Positions 44,672 to 54,378 of a DNA stretch of 64,000 nucleotides are shown here, piece after piece. The stretch's first letter is position 1. The number at the start of each line of letters is the position of its first letter. A program made the translations under genes and the position numbers. The stretch is from NCBI GenBank assembly GCA_965215825.1, contig CBDCEM010000003.1, positions 496,001 to 560,000 on the forward strand, written 5' to 3'. Source of the DNA: JAWPMT01 sp965215825. Lineage in GTDB: Bacteria > Bacteroidota > Bacteroidia > Cytophagales > Cyclobacteriaceae. The notes below the pieces were generated by a model that saw nothing but the letters and a program-made list of their open reading frames with translations, had not been told where the DNA came from and made no database searches.

Positions 44672-47600
44672 CTAATTTCCACAAACACAGTGAGGGCGGC
44701 TAAATCCATGAGCTTCGCTATGCCAATCGAAGTTGTCATTGTAGCCATCGATCTCCCAGTAAAACTTGCTACGAGGGGTGTCGTAATTGCCCATTTCATT
44801 CATGGTAGCTGTGTCATAAAGTCGGCCATTGACCATGACCTGGCTGACGTATTGCGAGTTTTGAATGTCTTCCAATGGGTCTTTTTCCAACACAATGATA
44901 TCAGCAAGCTTGCCCACTTCTATCGATCCCAGGTCTTTACCCATGCCAATGTAATCGGCACCGTGGGTCGTAGCAGCTCTCAACGCCTCGAAATTCGTCA
45001 TGCCGCCTTGTTGCAACATCCACATCTCCCAATGCACACCTAATCCCTGCAATTGTCCATGCCCTCCTACGCAGACGCGTACATCACGGTCAACAAGATC
45101 TTTCAATGATTTTGAAGTAAGAATATGACCATTTTCAAACTCCTCCATCGGAGCCATGGTACGATGACGTGATCGACTGTCGATTAAGCCTCGTGGCGTG
45201 TATTTCAAAAGGTGTTCATTTTCCCAAACATTGGTCGTTTGATACCAATAGTACTCGCCACTCATGCCCGCATAGTTCACGATCAGGGTAGGCGTATTCG
45301 CAGTTTTACTGGACTGCCACAATTCCAGTACATCTTTATAAAGCGGGGCTACCGGAATGTTGTGTTCAATACTTGTATGACCATCCAGAATCATCGTCAG
45401 GTTGGTGAAAAAAGTGGACCCACCTTCAGGATACACCATAATTTCCTGATCTCTTGCTGCTTTAATGACCTGTTGACGCTGCTCTCTTCGTGGTTGGTTG
45501 TAGCTTTTGATGCTAAAAGCCCCATAAGCCTTCGTTCTTCGAATGGCAAACTGCGCATCGTCTTCACTATTGATTACTGCTTTGAAATCTCCGTCTGCGC
45601 CGTAAAGAATTGTGCCTGTAGAATAAACCCTGGGACCCACCATATTGCCGGATTTTACCATTTCCGACTGGGAAAGGGACATTTCGGAATTAGATGAAGG
45701 ATCATGCGTAGAAGTGATGCCAAAAGCCAGATTAGCGTAGTAAGGCCATTCTTTCTGAGGACTCAATCCATATCGGAATGCATTCAGGTGCGCATGTGTA
45801 TCGATGATTCCGGGCATGATCACTTTTCCCGTAGCATCAATAACCGTGGCAGAAGAAGGTACATCCACGTTTGCTCCAACAGCTTTGATCCGATTTCCAT
45901 CAACAAGCACTGTTCCGTTTTCAATCACTTCTTCACCTTTCATGGTGATAATCCTCGCGTTAGTGAATGCCACTAATCCTTCAGGTCGATCTGTGTCCAA
46001 TTTCAAGTTAATCGGAGTGATTGTTTTTTCGATTTTGCCAATACTATCCGGGGATCCTTCTAAAAAGGTGAATGCTTCTTTCAGGGGTACGGAATAATGT
46101 TGATTACCAAGCGTCCAATTCAATCGCTGACCATCTCCTGACCATTGTAAATTGATTCCGGCATCGTCAGATACTTTAGTCATAGGCACAGCTTTCTGTG
46201 TGCCGGACAGTTCAAATACTTTTCCATGACCTGCAAATGGCATGATGTAGACATGGTACAATTCACCAAAAGCCAACCATTTGTTATCAGGACTAAGTAC
46301 AAATTGATTGGCGTATTTAGAATGGAAATGTGTACGTTCCTCCGCTCCATATAGATTCACGCTTTTGTAACTCTTGTCCAGTGCTCCAAAGAGAAATCCT
46401 CCTTTTTGATAAAAGATACGGTCCCCGGCTTTGTTGAAATATGGGAACTGACCGTCATTGTTGACAAAATTGGCTTTCCCTCCATTGGCATTCATCCAAT
46501 AGATTCCTGGTTTCACCGTGTAGGCATGACCCATGGCGCCATTTCCTCGTTCTTTGTAGTAGACAATCTTCGTTCCATCTGGAGAGAAAGCAGGCTGTCG
46601 ATAAATACCCTTTTCCGACGTTATTGGCGAAGGTGACCCCCCACTGATGCTTATCTTTTGGATTTTCCCCTTTTGCTCATCATTCCAGGTTACAAAAACG
46701 ACCGTTTTACTATCTGGAGAAAAGTTAGGTTCGAATTCCAGATCTGTTCCGTTAGTCAGTCTTTTTGCTTTGCCTTTAGGAAATTTCATCGAGTATAGAT
46801 ACCCAGCGGCGTTGAATACCAGGGTTTTGCCATCGGGAGAAAGTTTAGCGCCTCTTATGACTTTAGCGTTGAAGCTTTCCGGGTCAGGATCTATTTTGAA
46901 CTGTACGGCATCTGTAATTTTATGAGTAGCGGTCGCCTCAAATGGAATGACGCTACTCTCACCTGTTGCTGTATTGACTTTGTTGATTTTGCCTCCGGCC
47001 CAGATGATCACATTTTGATTGTCCGGCAACCAATTGTAGTTGGGGTACACTCCGAAAATAGCCCAGGCTTCCTGTTGATCTTTGGATAACTGATCAAAAA
47101 CAGGGCGTTGTGCTCCGGTAGTCAAGTCGCGGATGTATAAAACAGATTTAGTGCGAACTCTTCTTACAAAGGAAAGCTTTTTCCCATCAGGTGATAACTG
47201 GGGTCGGATGGCACCGCCAGGACCATTTACTACGGTTTCGGTTTTCCCGGTAGTACGGTCGTATCTTTTGATTACATAGATTTGGCTGTTGGGGTTTTTA
47301 TTGTATTGAAAGAAGCCACCGGGGTAAACATCTTCGCTGTAATACACATATCGGCCATCAGGGCTGACAATAGGTTCACCCAGGTCCTGTTGATCATTTT
47401 TTCGCTTTGTAAGCTGAATGCCACTTCCTCCGGTTCGATGGTACATCCAAAGCTCACCTGCACCCAGAGACCGCTGAGAGGTGAAGTGCTTTCTCGCAAC
47501 AAGAAAGTCACCATCAGGCGTCCAGACCGCATTATTCAGTAAGCGAAAGCTTTCCTTTGTTGCTTGTTTGGCATCGGTACCATCGAGGTTCATGGTCCAG

Positions 47601-47926
47601 ATATTGTCACCTCCACCAGCATCACTGGTGAATGAGATGGATTTGCCATCCGGAGAAAACCGAGGTTGTACTTCGAAAGCATGCCCACCACGTAGTAATC
47701 GTGCTTTGCCGCCTGTAACCGGTAGCAAGTAGATATCGCCAAGCAGGTCAAAAACAATTTGCTGACCATCAGGACTGACATCCAGGTTCATCCAGGTGCC
47801 TTCATCTGTCGTGATTGATACTTCTTTGAAGGGTTCACCGGGGTTATTGATGTCCCAATCAGATTGTGCCAGAACCAAAAAGGAAAGTAAGAATAGAAAT
47901 GGGGTAAGGAATAGCTTCCGTTTCAT
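44672..47926 (-). CDS. Amidohydrolase with N-terminal TolB-like beta-propeller
   Basis: The 1084-residue protein has a signal peptide (to VLAQS). Residues 30-680 contain many PD40/TolB-type blades with the SPDGxxIxF pattern (for example VSPDGQQIVFD, FSPDGKSISFT). Residues 690-1060 form an amidohydrolase (urease superfamily) with IIDTHAHLN (HxH metal site, about 758), later His residues, and the GSIEVGKLADIIVLEKDP tail. Such Bacteroidota proteins are exported hydrolases, perhaps of peptides or N-acyl compounds; the substrate is unknown. The tail HSEAHGFSRPHCVCGN is closely matched by the remnant at 16132-16284. A consensus promoter stands 36 bases upstream. Confidence 0.92.
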   Translation of the reverse strand: MKRKLFLTPFLFLLSFLVLAQSDWDINNPGEPFKEVSITTDEGTWMNLDVSPDGQQIVFDLLGDIYLLPVTGGKARLLRGGHAFEVQPRFSPDGKSISFTSDAGGGDNIWTMNLDGTDAKQATKESFRLLNNAVWTPDGDFLVARKHFTSQRSLGAGELWMYHRTGGSGIQLTKRKNDQQDLGEPIVSPDGRYVYYSEDVYPGGFFQYNKNPNSQIYVIKRYDRTTGKTETVVNGPGGAIRPQLSPDGKKLSFVRRVRTKSVLYIRDLTTGAQRPVFDQLSKDQQEAWAIFGVYPNYNWLPDNQNVIIWAGGKINKVNTATGESSVIPFEATATHKITDAVQFKIDPDPESFNAKVIRGAKLSPDGKTLVFNAAGYLYSMKFPKGKAKRLTNGTDLEFEPNFSPDSKTVVFVTWNDEQKGKIQKISISGGSPSPITSEKGIYRQPAFSPDGTKIVYYKERGNGAMGHAYTVKPGIYWMNANGGKANFVNNDGQFPYFNKAGDRIFYQKGGFLFGALDKSYKSVNLYGAEERTHFHSKYANQFVLSPDNKWLAFGELYHVYIMPFAGHGKVFELSGTQKAVPMTKVSDDAGINLQWSGDGQRLNWTLGNQHYSVPLKEAFTFLEGSPDSIGKIEKTITPINLKLDTDRPEGLVAFTNARIITMKGEEVIENGTVLVDGNRIKAVGANVDVPSSATVIDATGKVIMPGIIDTHAHLNAFRYGLSPQKEWPYYANLAFGITSTHDPSSNSEMSLSQSEMVKSGNMVGPRVYSTGTILYGADGDFKAVINSEDDAQFAIRRTKAYGAFSIKSYNQPRREQRQQVIKAARDQEIMVYPEGGSTFFTNLTMILDGHTSIEHNIPVAPLYKDVLELWQSSKTANTPTLIVNYAGMSGEYYWYQTTNVWENEHLLKYTPRGLIDSRSRHRTMAPMEEFENGHILTSKSLKDLVDRDVRVCVGGHGQLQGLGVHWEMWMLQQGGMTNFEALRAATTHGADYIGMGKDLGSIEVGKLADIIVLEKDPLEDIQNSQYVSQVMVNGRLYDTATMNEMGNYDTPRSKFYWEIDGYNDNFDWHSEAHGFSRPHCVCGN

Positions 47927-47961
47927 AGGGTTAATTCTTGTATATATTGATCTGTATGATT

Positions 47962-47994
47962 CAAAGTTAATTGATCATCATATGGAGCATCAAA
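47962..47994 (-). promoter_or_regulatory. Bacteroidota-type promoter of the amidohydrolase gene
   Basis: On the minus strand TTTG (47994-47991) and TAACTTTG (47969-47962) are separated by 21 bases, which matches the Bacteroidota sigma-70 consensus. The transcript would begin near 47955, about 30 bases before the ATG at 47926. Confidence 0.65.
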
Positions 47995-48074
47995 TATAGT
48001 GATGAAGGGTCTGAAAAGCTTCGGAGTTTTTTTAACACCTTTGTACTTACCGTCTCAATAACACCCTTTCCTTG

Positions 48075-49571
48075 ATGTATCGCATTCTAACTATTTCCAC
48101 CCTATTATTTGTTTTACTCTCCTGTTGCTCACGGAACCCAGGTAAGGTAGAGTTTTACATCCTTCAGATGAATGATGTTTATGAAATCGCTCCATTGGAG
48201 GGAGGAAAAGTCGGCGGAGTAGCAAGAGTTGCTACTGTTTTGGATTCTTTAAAGGCCCTCAACTCAAACACGATCAGTGTTCTTTCAGGTGATTTTTTGA
48301 GCCCTTCTTTAACGGGGACACTTGATTACGATGGACAGAGAATTGCTGGACTACAAATGGTAGAGGCCCTCAACGCAATGAATTTGGATTATGTCACATT
48401 CGGAAATCACGAGTTTGATATAAAAGAAAGTGAGATCCAAAGACAGATCGATAAATCTGAATTTTCGTGGATAGCCAGTAATACTTTTCATCTTGTGGAT
48501 AGTGCTGCAAAGCCCTGGACACAGAGAGGTGTCGCGCTAAACAATTTTGAATTTGAAATATTCACCAATGGAAGAGGTGATTCGGTACGAGTAGGCCTAA
48601 TGGGAATCACCGTCGATTTTAATAAGAAAGATTACGTTCATTATTTGAGCGATTACACGAATGTGGGTAAAAGATTGCTAAAGGATTATCAGGAAGAATA
48701 TGATGTGCCATTAGCGATTACTCATCTCGAGGTGGATCAGGATAAAGCTTTTTCTGAGGCGTTACCTCAAATACCTCTGATACTTGGTGGACATGATCAT
48801 GTAAACATGAAAGTTCAGGTTGGCAATGCTGTGATCACCAAAGCTGATGCCAATGCCAAGACCATTTACATTCATCTCTGCACCTACAATAGCACTACGG
48901 GTAAATTGTCCGTCGAATCGACATTAATGGATATTACAGATAAGATCGACGCAAAACCGACTGTTCAGGCAGTGGTTGATAAATGGAGTCAGATTTCTGA
49001 AAAAAGCATGGTTGCTATGGGGTATGACCCGCATCAGGTTATATATAATACTTCGGAGATGCTTGATGGCAGGGAAAAAAGTATTCGATACATGCCCACA
49101 AATCTGGGTGGTTTGATAGCCAAAGCGATTTATACGTTGCAATCTGATCTGGATTTTGCCGTTTACAATAGTGGTTCCGTTCGATTAGATGATCAATTGA
49201 CTGGAGACATCACTCAAACAGATATTTTAAGAACCTTACCTTTCGGAGGAGGCCTTGTTGTAGTGGATATGAAAGGATCTGACGTTCAAAAAATGTTGCA
49301 AGTTGGCTTTGTAGAAAACAAAGGGATAGGAGGCTATTTTCAGTCAGATAGAATCACAATAACGTCAGATGGTTTTTTGATTAATGGCCATGCGATTGAT
49401 CCAAGTAAAAACTATAAGTTCATTTCCCCTAAATTTCTGATGGATGGAAGAGAGGCAAACCTGGGCTTTCTGAGTAACTTCAAGTATTACAATCCTGAGC
49501 GTTTTGGTACGGTAAAAAACGACATCCGGGATGCCGTAATAAACTACATGTCCAAGCCAGATAGTAAGTGA
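48075..49571 (+). CDS. 5'-nucleotidase-type metallophosphoesterase lipoprotein
   Basis: ATG 48075 is chosen over a TTG one codon earlier. The 498-residue protein has a lipoprotein signal (FVLLSCCSRNP). Its metallophosphoesterase domain has LQMNDVYEI (about 32), SGDFLSPS, GNHEFD and ILGGHDH motifs. A 5_nucleotid_C-like domain follows with YNSGSVRLDDQLTGDI and GIGGYFQSD. Known members hydrolyse extracellular nucleotides or related phosphoesters. The first metal motif reads D-V-Y where the usual form is D-x-H, as in a distinct subfamily, so metal binding may differ. Its stop overlaps the next gene's GTG as GTGA. Confidence 0.88.
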   Translation: MYRILTISTLLFVLLSCCSRNPGKVEFYILQMNDVYEIAPLEGGKVGGVARVATVLDSLKALNSNTISVLSGDFLSPSLTGTLDYDGQRIAGLQMVEALNAMNLDYVTFGNHEFDIKESEIQRQIDKSEFSWIASNTFHLVDSAAKPWTQRGVALNNFEFEIFTNGRGDSVRVGLMGITVDFNKKDYVHYLSDYTNVGKRLLKDYQEEYDVPLAITHLEVDQDKAFSEALPQIPLILGGHDHVNMKVQVGNAVITKADANAKTIYIHLCTYNSTTGKLSVESTLMDITDKIDAKPTVQAVVDKWSQISEKSMVAMGYDPHQVIYNTSEMLDGREKSIRYMPTNLGGLIAKAIYTLQSDLDFAVYNSGSVRLDDQLTGDITQTDILRTLPFGGGLVVVDMKGSDVQKMLQVGFVENKGIGGYFQSDRITITSDGFLINGHAIDPSKNYKFISPKFLMDGREANLGFLSNFKYYNPERFGTVKNDIRDAVINYMSKPDSK

Positions 49572-50653
49572 TAAATAGAGGTGTCTTTTTATCCGTGATT
49601 GTTGGTTTTGCTGCTTTCGCGGTTGTAAGTCAAAACCTGATAATCAACCCCGGATTTGAAGCCGCCAGGCCGTGCCCAAATACTTACAACAGTAAGCCCG
49701 TAAAACAAGTTGTACCTGGCTGGTTTAGTGCGGATACGGGGACACCTGATTATTATCATCGCTGTTCGAATGGCGAAGTAGGAGTTCCTGAGAATTGGGC
49801 CAGTATTGCTGAACCAATAGATGGTGATGCTTACCTCGGGTTCTATGTTTTTCGAGGCAAATATCAGGAGACCTTGCAGGCCAGGTTATCTGAACCTTTG
49901 ATCAAAGACAGTACCTATATTGTAGGTGCATGGATCAATCATGCTTCTGCTTCTGCTTACCAAATAGAGTTGCTCAATGTGAGCCTGATGGAAGACCCGG
50001 TGCAATTTGATTTGGATTGGCAACCATCCCGTCCAATTGACATGCTGCGGTGGTGGATCAAAAAACCAACGGAATTGGGATGGAAAAAGGTGCAGCTAGC
50101 ATACAAAGCTAGTGGTGGAGAGAAGATTCTTCTGATTGGTGCGCTGGAGCCGGCCATTCGGCAAACAGCGATATCCTGGCCCTGGAGCAAGGCCTATCGG
50201 GATGAACCTCAATTGAATAGCGCCGCTTACTATTTTATTGATGCGGTTTATGTAAAGTCTAAATACCAAACAGTTTTAAATCCTGAGGAAATTGCTGTAG
50301 AGCCAGATCTAACACTGATCTTGGAGGATATCAATTTTCAATTTAACCGTTGGAACCTCAATGACTCGACTATAGAGATTATGAGCAACTGGTCTCGGGA
50401 AATTGAAACTACCGAGGTGGATCATGTGGTGGTTTCCGGACACACGGATAATGCCGGAACTGCCAATTACAACCTAAGATTATCTCAGAGGCGCGCAGAA
50501 GAAGTAAAGAGATTTCTGACCAGTCAGGGTTGGCCTCCTGAGCTCATTGAAGTTAGGGCTTTTGGTGAGTCACAACCACTGGTGTCCAACGACACCCCAG
50601 AGAGCCGTTCACGTAACCGACGTGTAGTCATTGATATTTATAAGTTGGAGTAG
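49568..50653 (+). CDS. OmpA-family protein with N-terminal carbohydrate-binding-like domain
   Basis: The start is a GTG overlapping the previous stop (GTGA); there is no in-frame ATG before the signal peptide. The 361-residue protein has a signal peptide to VVSQ and an N-terminal domain starting NLIINPGFE that resembles galactose-binding jelly-roll domains (about 25-240). A C-terminal OmpA-like peptidoglycan-binding domain (about 255-361) contains VVVSGHTDNAGTANYNLRLS and QRRAEEVKRFL, and ends with SRNRRVVIDIY. It is likely outer-membrane or periplasmic and attached to the cell wall, perhaps presenting the jelly-roll domain to glycans or proteins. Its operon partner is the phosphoesterase gene. 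Confidence 0.87.
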   Translation: MINRGVFLSVIVGFAAFAVVSQNLIINPGFEAARPCPNTYNSKPVKQVVPGWFSADTGTPDYYHRCSNGEVGVPENWASIAEPIDGDAYLGFYVFRGKYQETLQARLSEPLIKDSTYIVGAWINHASASAYQIELLNVSLMEDPVQFDLDWQPSRPIDMLRWWIKKPTELGWKKVQLAYKASGGEKILLIGALEPAIRQTAISWPWSKAYRDEPQLNSAAYYFIDAVYVKSKYQTVLNPEEIAVEPDLTLILEDINFQFNRWNLNDSTIEIMSNWSREIETTEVDHVVVSGHTDNAGTANYNLRLSQRRAEEVKRFLTSQGWPPELIEVRAFGESQPLVSNDTPESRSRNRRVVIDIYKLE

Positions 50654-50689
50654 TTAGAAAATTGTATTGGGAGAATTCCTTTAATTCTC

Positions 50690-50719
50690 TTGGTTTTTCA
50701 ATATTGTATTTTACATTTG
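50690..50719 (+). promoter_or_regulatory. Bacteroidota-type promoter of the FG-GAP/UnbV gene
   Basis: TTG (50690-50692) and TACATTTG (50712-50719) are separated by 19 bases, matching the Bacteroidota consensus. Transcription would begin near 50726, just before the ATG at 50734, which supports that start over a TTG at 50662. Confidence 0.55.
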
Positions 50720-50733
50720 GTCTTCCTTGCCAA

Positions 50734-52563
50734 ATGAAAATGCGGGAATTATACTACTTAACCAAGCGCTCTTATGAGCGCTTTATCTTTTTTATTGGGG
50801 GTTCGTTGTTTTGTTGCCTGGCGGTGGCCCAACCATTTTATTCTAATACAGCGACTGAAAGAGGGATCAATACCACGAAAATGCAATTGTCCATTGGGAA
50901 TGGTGTTAGCTTCCGGGATTTCAACGGGGATGGCCTGGATGACCTGACCTTTGGAACAGAGTTAGGGCAATACATCGACTTCTACATCAACGAAGAGGGA
51001 GCGTTTCGCAAAATTGACCCACTAATAGACAACAAGGATGAAGTCAAACAGATACTTTGGGTAGACTTTGATAATGATGGAGATCAAGATCTATACATCG
51101 CCACCGTCAATGCTATCAATAGACTCTATGAACGGGTAGGGGATCTGGAATTTACAGATATTACAGAACAGGCGAGGTTGTCACAAAAAATCAATAATTC
51201 CTATGGGGCGGCTTTTGGTGATTTCAACCGGGATGGCTGGCTGGACCTCTATTATGGGGAACGTGAATGGCCTATAGGCAATAGTCAATTGTACGTCAAT
51301 AATAAAAATGGAACCTTTACAAAGATAAGTATCAATTCCAACAGCGATGACGATTTAAAATTGCCGTTTTGCTCAGCGTTTTTCGATTACAACAATGACA
51401 AGTGGCCTGATATCTACACAGCTCAGGATAAACTAAGGCTCAATACATTACTCCGAAATGAGGGCAACTGCACTTTTACGGATGTGAGTATACCCACTGA
51501 AAGCAATCTACGGATGAATGCCATGTGTGTGGCCGTTGGGGATTATGATAACGATGGCTGGCAGGATGTATATGTGACCAATACCCCCATTGGGAATGCC
51601 ATGCTTAGAAATATTCCTAATCAAGACTTATTTGAGGAAGTGGCTGATGAAAATGGTACCGGATTTTATGGAAATGGCTGGGGAGCTAATTTTCTCGATG
51701 CGGATAACGACGGTTTTCTGGACCTGTATGTGTGTGGTTCTATTGTGGGTTCGGACGTGGTGTCCAATGAGTTTTACCGGAATCTTGGGGATGGTACATT
51801 TGAACAGCCGGATTATGGCTTTGAGGGAGATACGGTTTCCAGCTATGTCAATGCTTTCGGAGATTTTAATCAAGATGGTTATCCTGATATTGCTGTGAAA
51901 AACGATGCTCCATTTGATGCGCAGTTTTGGGAAAATTCAGGTCATACCAATAACTGGTTGAAGGTATCTTTAGAAGGAGTGGAAAGCAATAGAGATGGGG
52001 TCGGCGCATTGATCAAGGTTTTTACCGCTGATTTGACCCAAACCAGGTCTGTACATTGCGGAATGGGATTTCTTGGACAGAACACACGCGATGCCATGTT
52101 TGGACTTGGAAATCATACAGTCGTGGATTCAATACACATCCAATGGCCTACAGGGCATCTTGATAAGTTGTATGAACCGGAGATCAATAGGAGAATGGAA
52201 GTCATGGAAGGTTCCACTACAAGTGGTCAAATTGATCTGGATCCGGGTATCACTAATAGCTGTAGAAGTTTTGAAGATCCACCTGAAGAGATTGATGACC
52301 CTGATCCAGATCCCGAGGTAATCCTTTCTTTGGCAGTAGATCAGACCAAGGTTTATCCCAATCCGGCTGGAGAACGTTTGTATTTTTCAAAGCCTCTTCA
52401 AGGGGCCACGGTGACGATTCTCGACTTGTCAGGAAAAAAGCAACTGGAATACGGAGCAGTCAGGTCGTTTATAGAATTATCGGTATTAGCTCCGAACCTC
52501 TACCTACTTGTTGTTGGAAAGGAGGGAAAAGTGCTACATCGTCAGCTGTTGAAGAAAATATAA
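50734..52563 (+). CDS. T9SS-exported FG-GAP/UnbV (ASPIC) repeat protein
   Basis: The start at 50734 gives a signal peptide (to AVAQP); a TTG frame opening at 50662 adds a stretch with no signal character and crosses a promoter. The roughly 609-residue protein has repeated FG-GAP/VCBS calcium-binding motifs of the form DFNxDGxxDL or DxDNDGxQDLY (for example VDFDNDGDQDLY, GDFNRDGWLDLY, DADNDGFLDLY), forming a seven-bladed propeller. An ASPIC/UnbV domain follows (GVGALIKVF, MGFLGQN), and a C-terminal type A T9SS domain (KVYPNPAGERLYF). These Bacteroidota surface proteins probably bind glycans or calcium; no enzyme activity can be assigned. Confidence 0.9.
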   Translation: MKMRELYYLTKRSYERFIFFIGGSLFCCLAVAQPFYSNTATERGINTTKMQLSIGNGVSFRDFNGDGLDDLTFGTELGQYIDFYINEEGAFRKIDPLIDNKDEVKQILWVDFDNDGDQDLYIATVNAINRLYERVGDLEFTDITEQARLSQKINNSYGAAFGDFNRDGWLDLYYGEREWPIGNSQLYVNNKNGTFTKISINSNSDDDLKLPFCSAFFDYNNDKWPDIYTAQDKLRLNTLLRNEGNCTFTDVSIPTESNLRMNAMCVAVGDYDNDGWQDVYVTNTPIGNAMLRNIPNQDLFEEVADENGTGFYGNGWGANFLDADNDGFLDLYVCGSIVGSDVVSNEFYRNLGDGTFEQPDYGFEGDTVSSYVNAFGDFNQDGYPDIAVKNDAPFDAQFWENSGHTNNWLKVSLEGVESNRDGVGALIKVFTADLTQTRSVHCGMGFLGQNTRDAMFGLGNHTVVDSIHIQWPTGHLDKLYEPEINRRMEVMEGSTTSGQIDLDPGITNSCRSFEDPPEEIDDPDPDPEVILSLAVDQTKVYPNPAGERLYFSKPLQGATVTILDLSGKKQLEYGAVRSFIELSVLAPNLYLLVVGKEGKVLHRQLLKKI

Positions 52564-52635
52564 GAATTTCTTAAATTCAGATTTCAGGTCGAATTGATAG
52601 GTTGATGAGGAAATATAGGTTTCGTCTCAATTTTA

Positions 52636-53472
52636 TTATTGCAATGACTTCACTTCAGCGAAAACCGGTAAATGATCGGACGGCCACAACAAGTTAGGGC
52701 GGAGGTCCTCAATATGGCGCTGACGAATCACCTCCAGGTTCTTTACAAAGACGTAATCGATGCGGTTCTTTAGTTCTGCATCGGAATCGAACCCGTTGAA
52801 AGTACCATCCGGACCGTAAGACTTTCCATCTGCGATGGTTCTGGTATCTATGAGCGTTTCGTTTAAGACAGATATAGGCGGACTATCTGGCAAGCTGTTG
52901 AGATCACCCATGATTATAAGCTGCTGTTCAATGAGTTTCCAGGAGCTTATTTGCTCTACTATCAGACGTGCTGAACTTTCCCTTGCTTTGCTTCCCATAT
53001 GATCGAAGTGTGTGTTGAATACATGCCAATGGTTGCCCGTTGACTTCTCTTCAAATACTGCGTAAGTAGCGATCCGATTCAGTGCGGCATCCCAGCCTTT
53101 AGATACCTGATTGGGGGTCTCAGAGAGCCAAAAAGTGTTAGTTTCAACCAGTGCGAATTTAGCTTTGTCATAATAAATGGCCGTGTATTCGCTTATTACT
53201 CCCTCACCATCTCTTCCAGTACCCACATAATTGTAATCATCCAGTGTTTGATCCAGATAAGATACCTGATGATCGAGACCCTCCTGTATGCCGATGAAAT
53301 CAGGGTGGTAAAGCTTGATCAGAGCTGAGACGTCTTGCTTCCTGTTCTCCCACCAATTTTCACCATCGTTAGAGGTAGCGTACCTGATGTTATAACTCAT
53401 TACAGTTACCTGCGCCATAGCGATTGAGTTCAGAATGAACAATGTAATGACTGATGTAATTGATAGTTTCAT
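52636..53472 (-). CDS. Endonuclease/exonuclease/phosphatase-fold exported protein
   Basis: The 278-residue protein has a signal peptide (to SIAMAQV) and the full EEP signature: MSYNIRYATSNDG, PDFIGIQEGL (catalytic Glu, about 65), THFDHMG, GDLNSLPDSPP (Asp and Asn, about 195) and PSDHLPVFAE at the C-terminus. The fold covers exonuclease III, sphingomyelinases and inositol phosphatases. The YNIRY/GENWWENR pattern is common in secreted Bacteroidota enzymes, and the substrate may be a lipid headgroup or DNA. It converges with the FG-GAP gene. Confidence 0.9.
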   Translation of the reverse strand: MKLSITSVITLFILNSIAMAQVTVMSYNIRYATSNDGENWWENRKQDVSALIKLYHPDFIGIQEGLDHQVSYLDQTLDDYNYVGTGRDGEGVISEYTAIYYDKAKFALVETNTFWLSETPNQVSKGWDAALNRIATYAVFEEKSTGNHWHVFNTHFDHMGSKARESSARLIVEQISSWKLIEQQLIIMGDLNSLPDSPPISVLNETLIDTRTIADGKSYGPDGTFNGFDSDAELKNRIDYVFVKNLEVIRQRHIEDLRPNLLWPSDHLPVFAEVKSLQ

Positions 53473-53745
53473 GCAATGGAATTAGAAAGCTATTGAAAAC
53501 TGTCTCTATATTACTTAAATATCCAATCAACCTAAAGGTATTTCTGAATACACTCTCCGTATATATTTTTTACACATGTATGTATTCCGTTTTCCTCAAT
53601 TAATGAATCAAAAGAGACGTGCTATCTATCAGTGAATGAGAAACATAAAACGTAGGCCGTTTAATAAAATATAATTAAATAATTGTATTTTTTCATCATA
53701 ATACTGTATTAAACAAATAATAACCCCTTTATTATCCTATTTATA
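53473..53745. other. AT-rich region before the contractile injection operon
   Basis: This 273-base gap is very AT-rich, especially from 53640 onward, and separates the divergent EEP gene from the first injection-system gene. It must hold both promoters, but no TTG/TAnnTTTG pair could be found. There is no recognisable gene. Confidence 0.55.
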
Positions 53746-54378
53746 TTGACTGATAATGGTAGGCTGGATATATTTAAAGTGAACCATAATCAGCATTATA
53801 CTCACTCATTTTTGATACTATTTTCAACCATACAATTCGTAAAGAATAAAATCAATTCGTATTTTCGTAATACATCACGTTGGGAGGAAGATAAAGCCAT
53901 AATAGCTAATATAGCAGGAGTTCAGGCCGGGAGTGATCCTGAATTTTCTGATAAACTGCTTATTTCTTTAGCACATACCAATATTGAATATTCCCTTTTC
54001 AATCAACACGGTAAAGTGCCCAATGGAGAGAATTTCAAGCGAGTTCCTTCTCCTTTAACATTCAATGTTGACTTGTTGTTCTCAGCCAGTTCCAGCAAGT
54101 ACGAAGAATCATTAAAACTACTATCGGATACCATTTCTTTTTTTCAAGCCAATCATTTCTACGATTCTACCAACAGTTCTGGCTTACCAGAAGGTGTGAA
54201 AAAATTGAGTCTTTCTGTGCTCGACCTGGACTATCATGAATCCAGCCAACTCTGGAGTAGGCTGGGAGCGAAGTACGTGCCGTCCATTTTATACCGCATG
54301 CGATTAGTTGCCTTTGATTCTGATCAGGTTGAGGCAATTGTCCCAGCAGTTTCATCAGGGAGGGTGAGTAACAACTAA
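53746..54378 (+). CDS. DUF4255/Pvc16-type cap or adaptor protein of contractile injection system
   Basis: The frame gives up to 210 residues from a TTG at 53746. A second TTG at 53812 starts LILFSTIQFVKNKINSYF, the usual beginning of DUF4255 (Afp16/Pvc16 N-domain) proteins, so about 188 residues is the likely length; a GTG at 53779 is a third choice. Later PSPLTFNVDLLFSAS and SSKYEESLKLLSDTISFFQ match the domain. In Afp/PVC-like particles this protein sits at the end of the tube and sheath (cap or terminator) and helps set length. It starts the operon and overlaps the next gene by one base (TAATG). Confidence 0.82.
   Translation: MTDNGRLDIFKVNHNQHYTHSFLILFSTIQFVKNKINSYFRNTSRWEEDKAIIANIAGVQAGSDPEFSDKLLISLAHTNIEYSLFNQHGKVPNGENFKRVPSPLTFNVDLLFSASSSKYEESLKLLSDTISFFQANHFYDSTNSSGLPEGVKKLSLSVLDLDYHESSQLWSRLGAKYVPSILYRMRLVAFDSDQVEAIVPAVSSGRVSNN

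Noticed and set aside
44618..45043. 141-codon plus-strand frame
   Set aside because: It is antisense to the end of the amidohydrolase gene, whose sequence is well supported.
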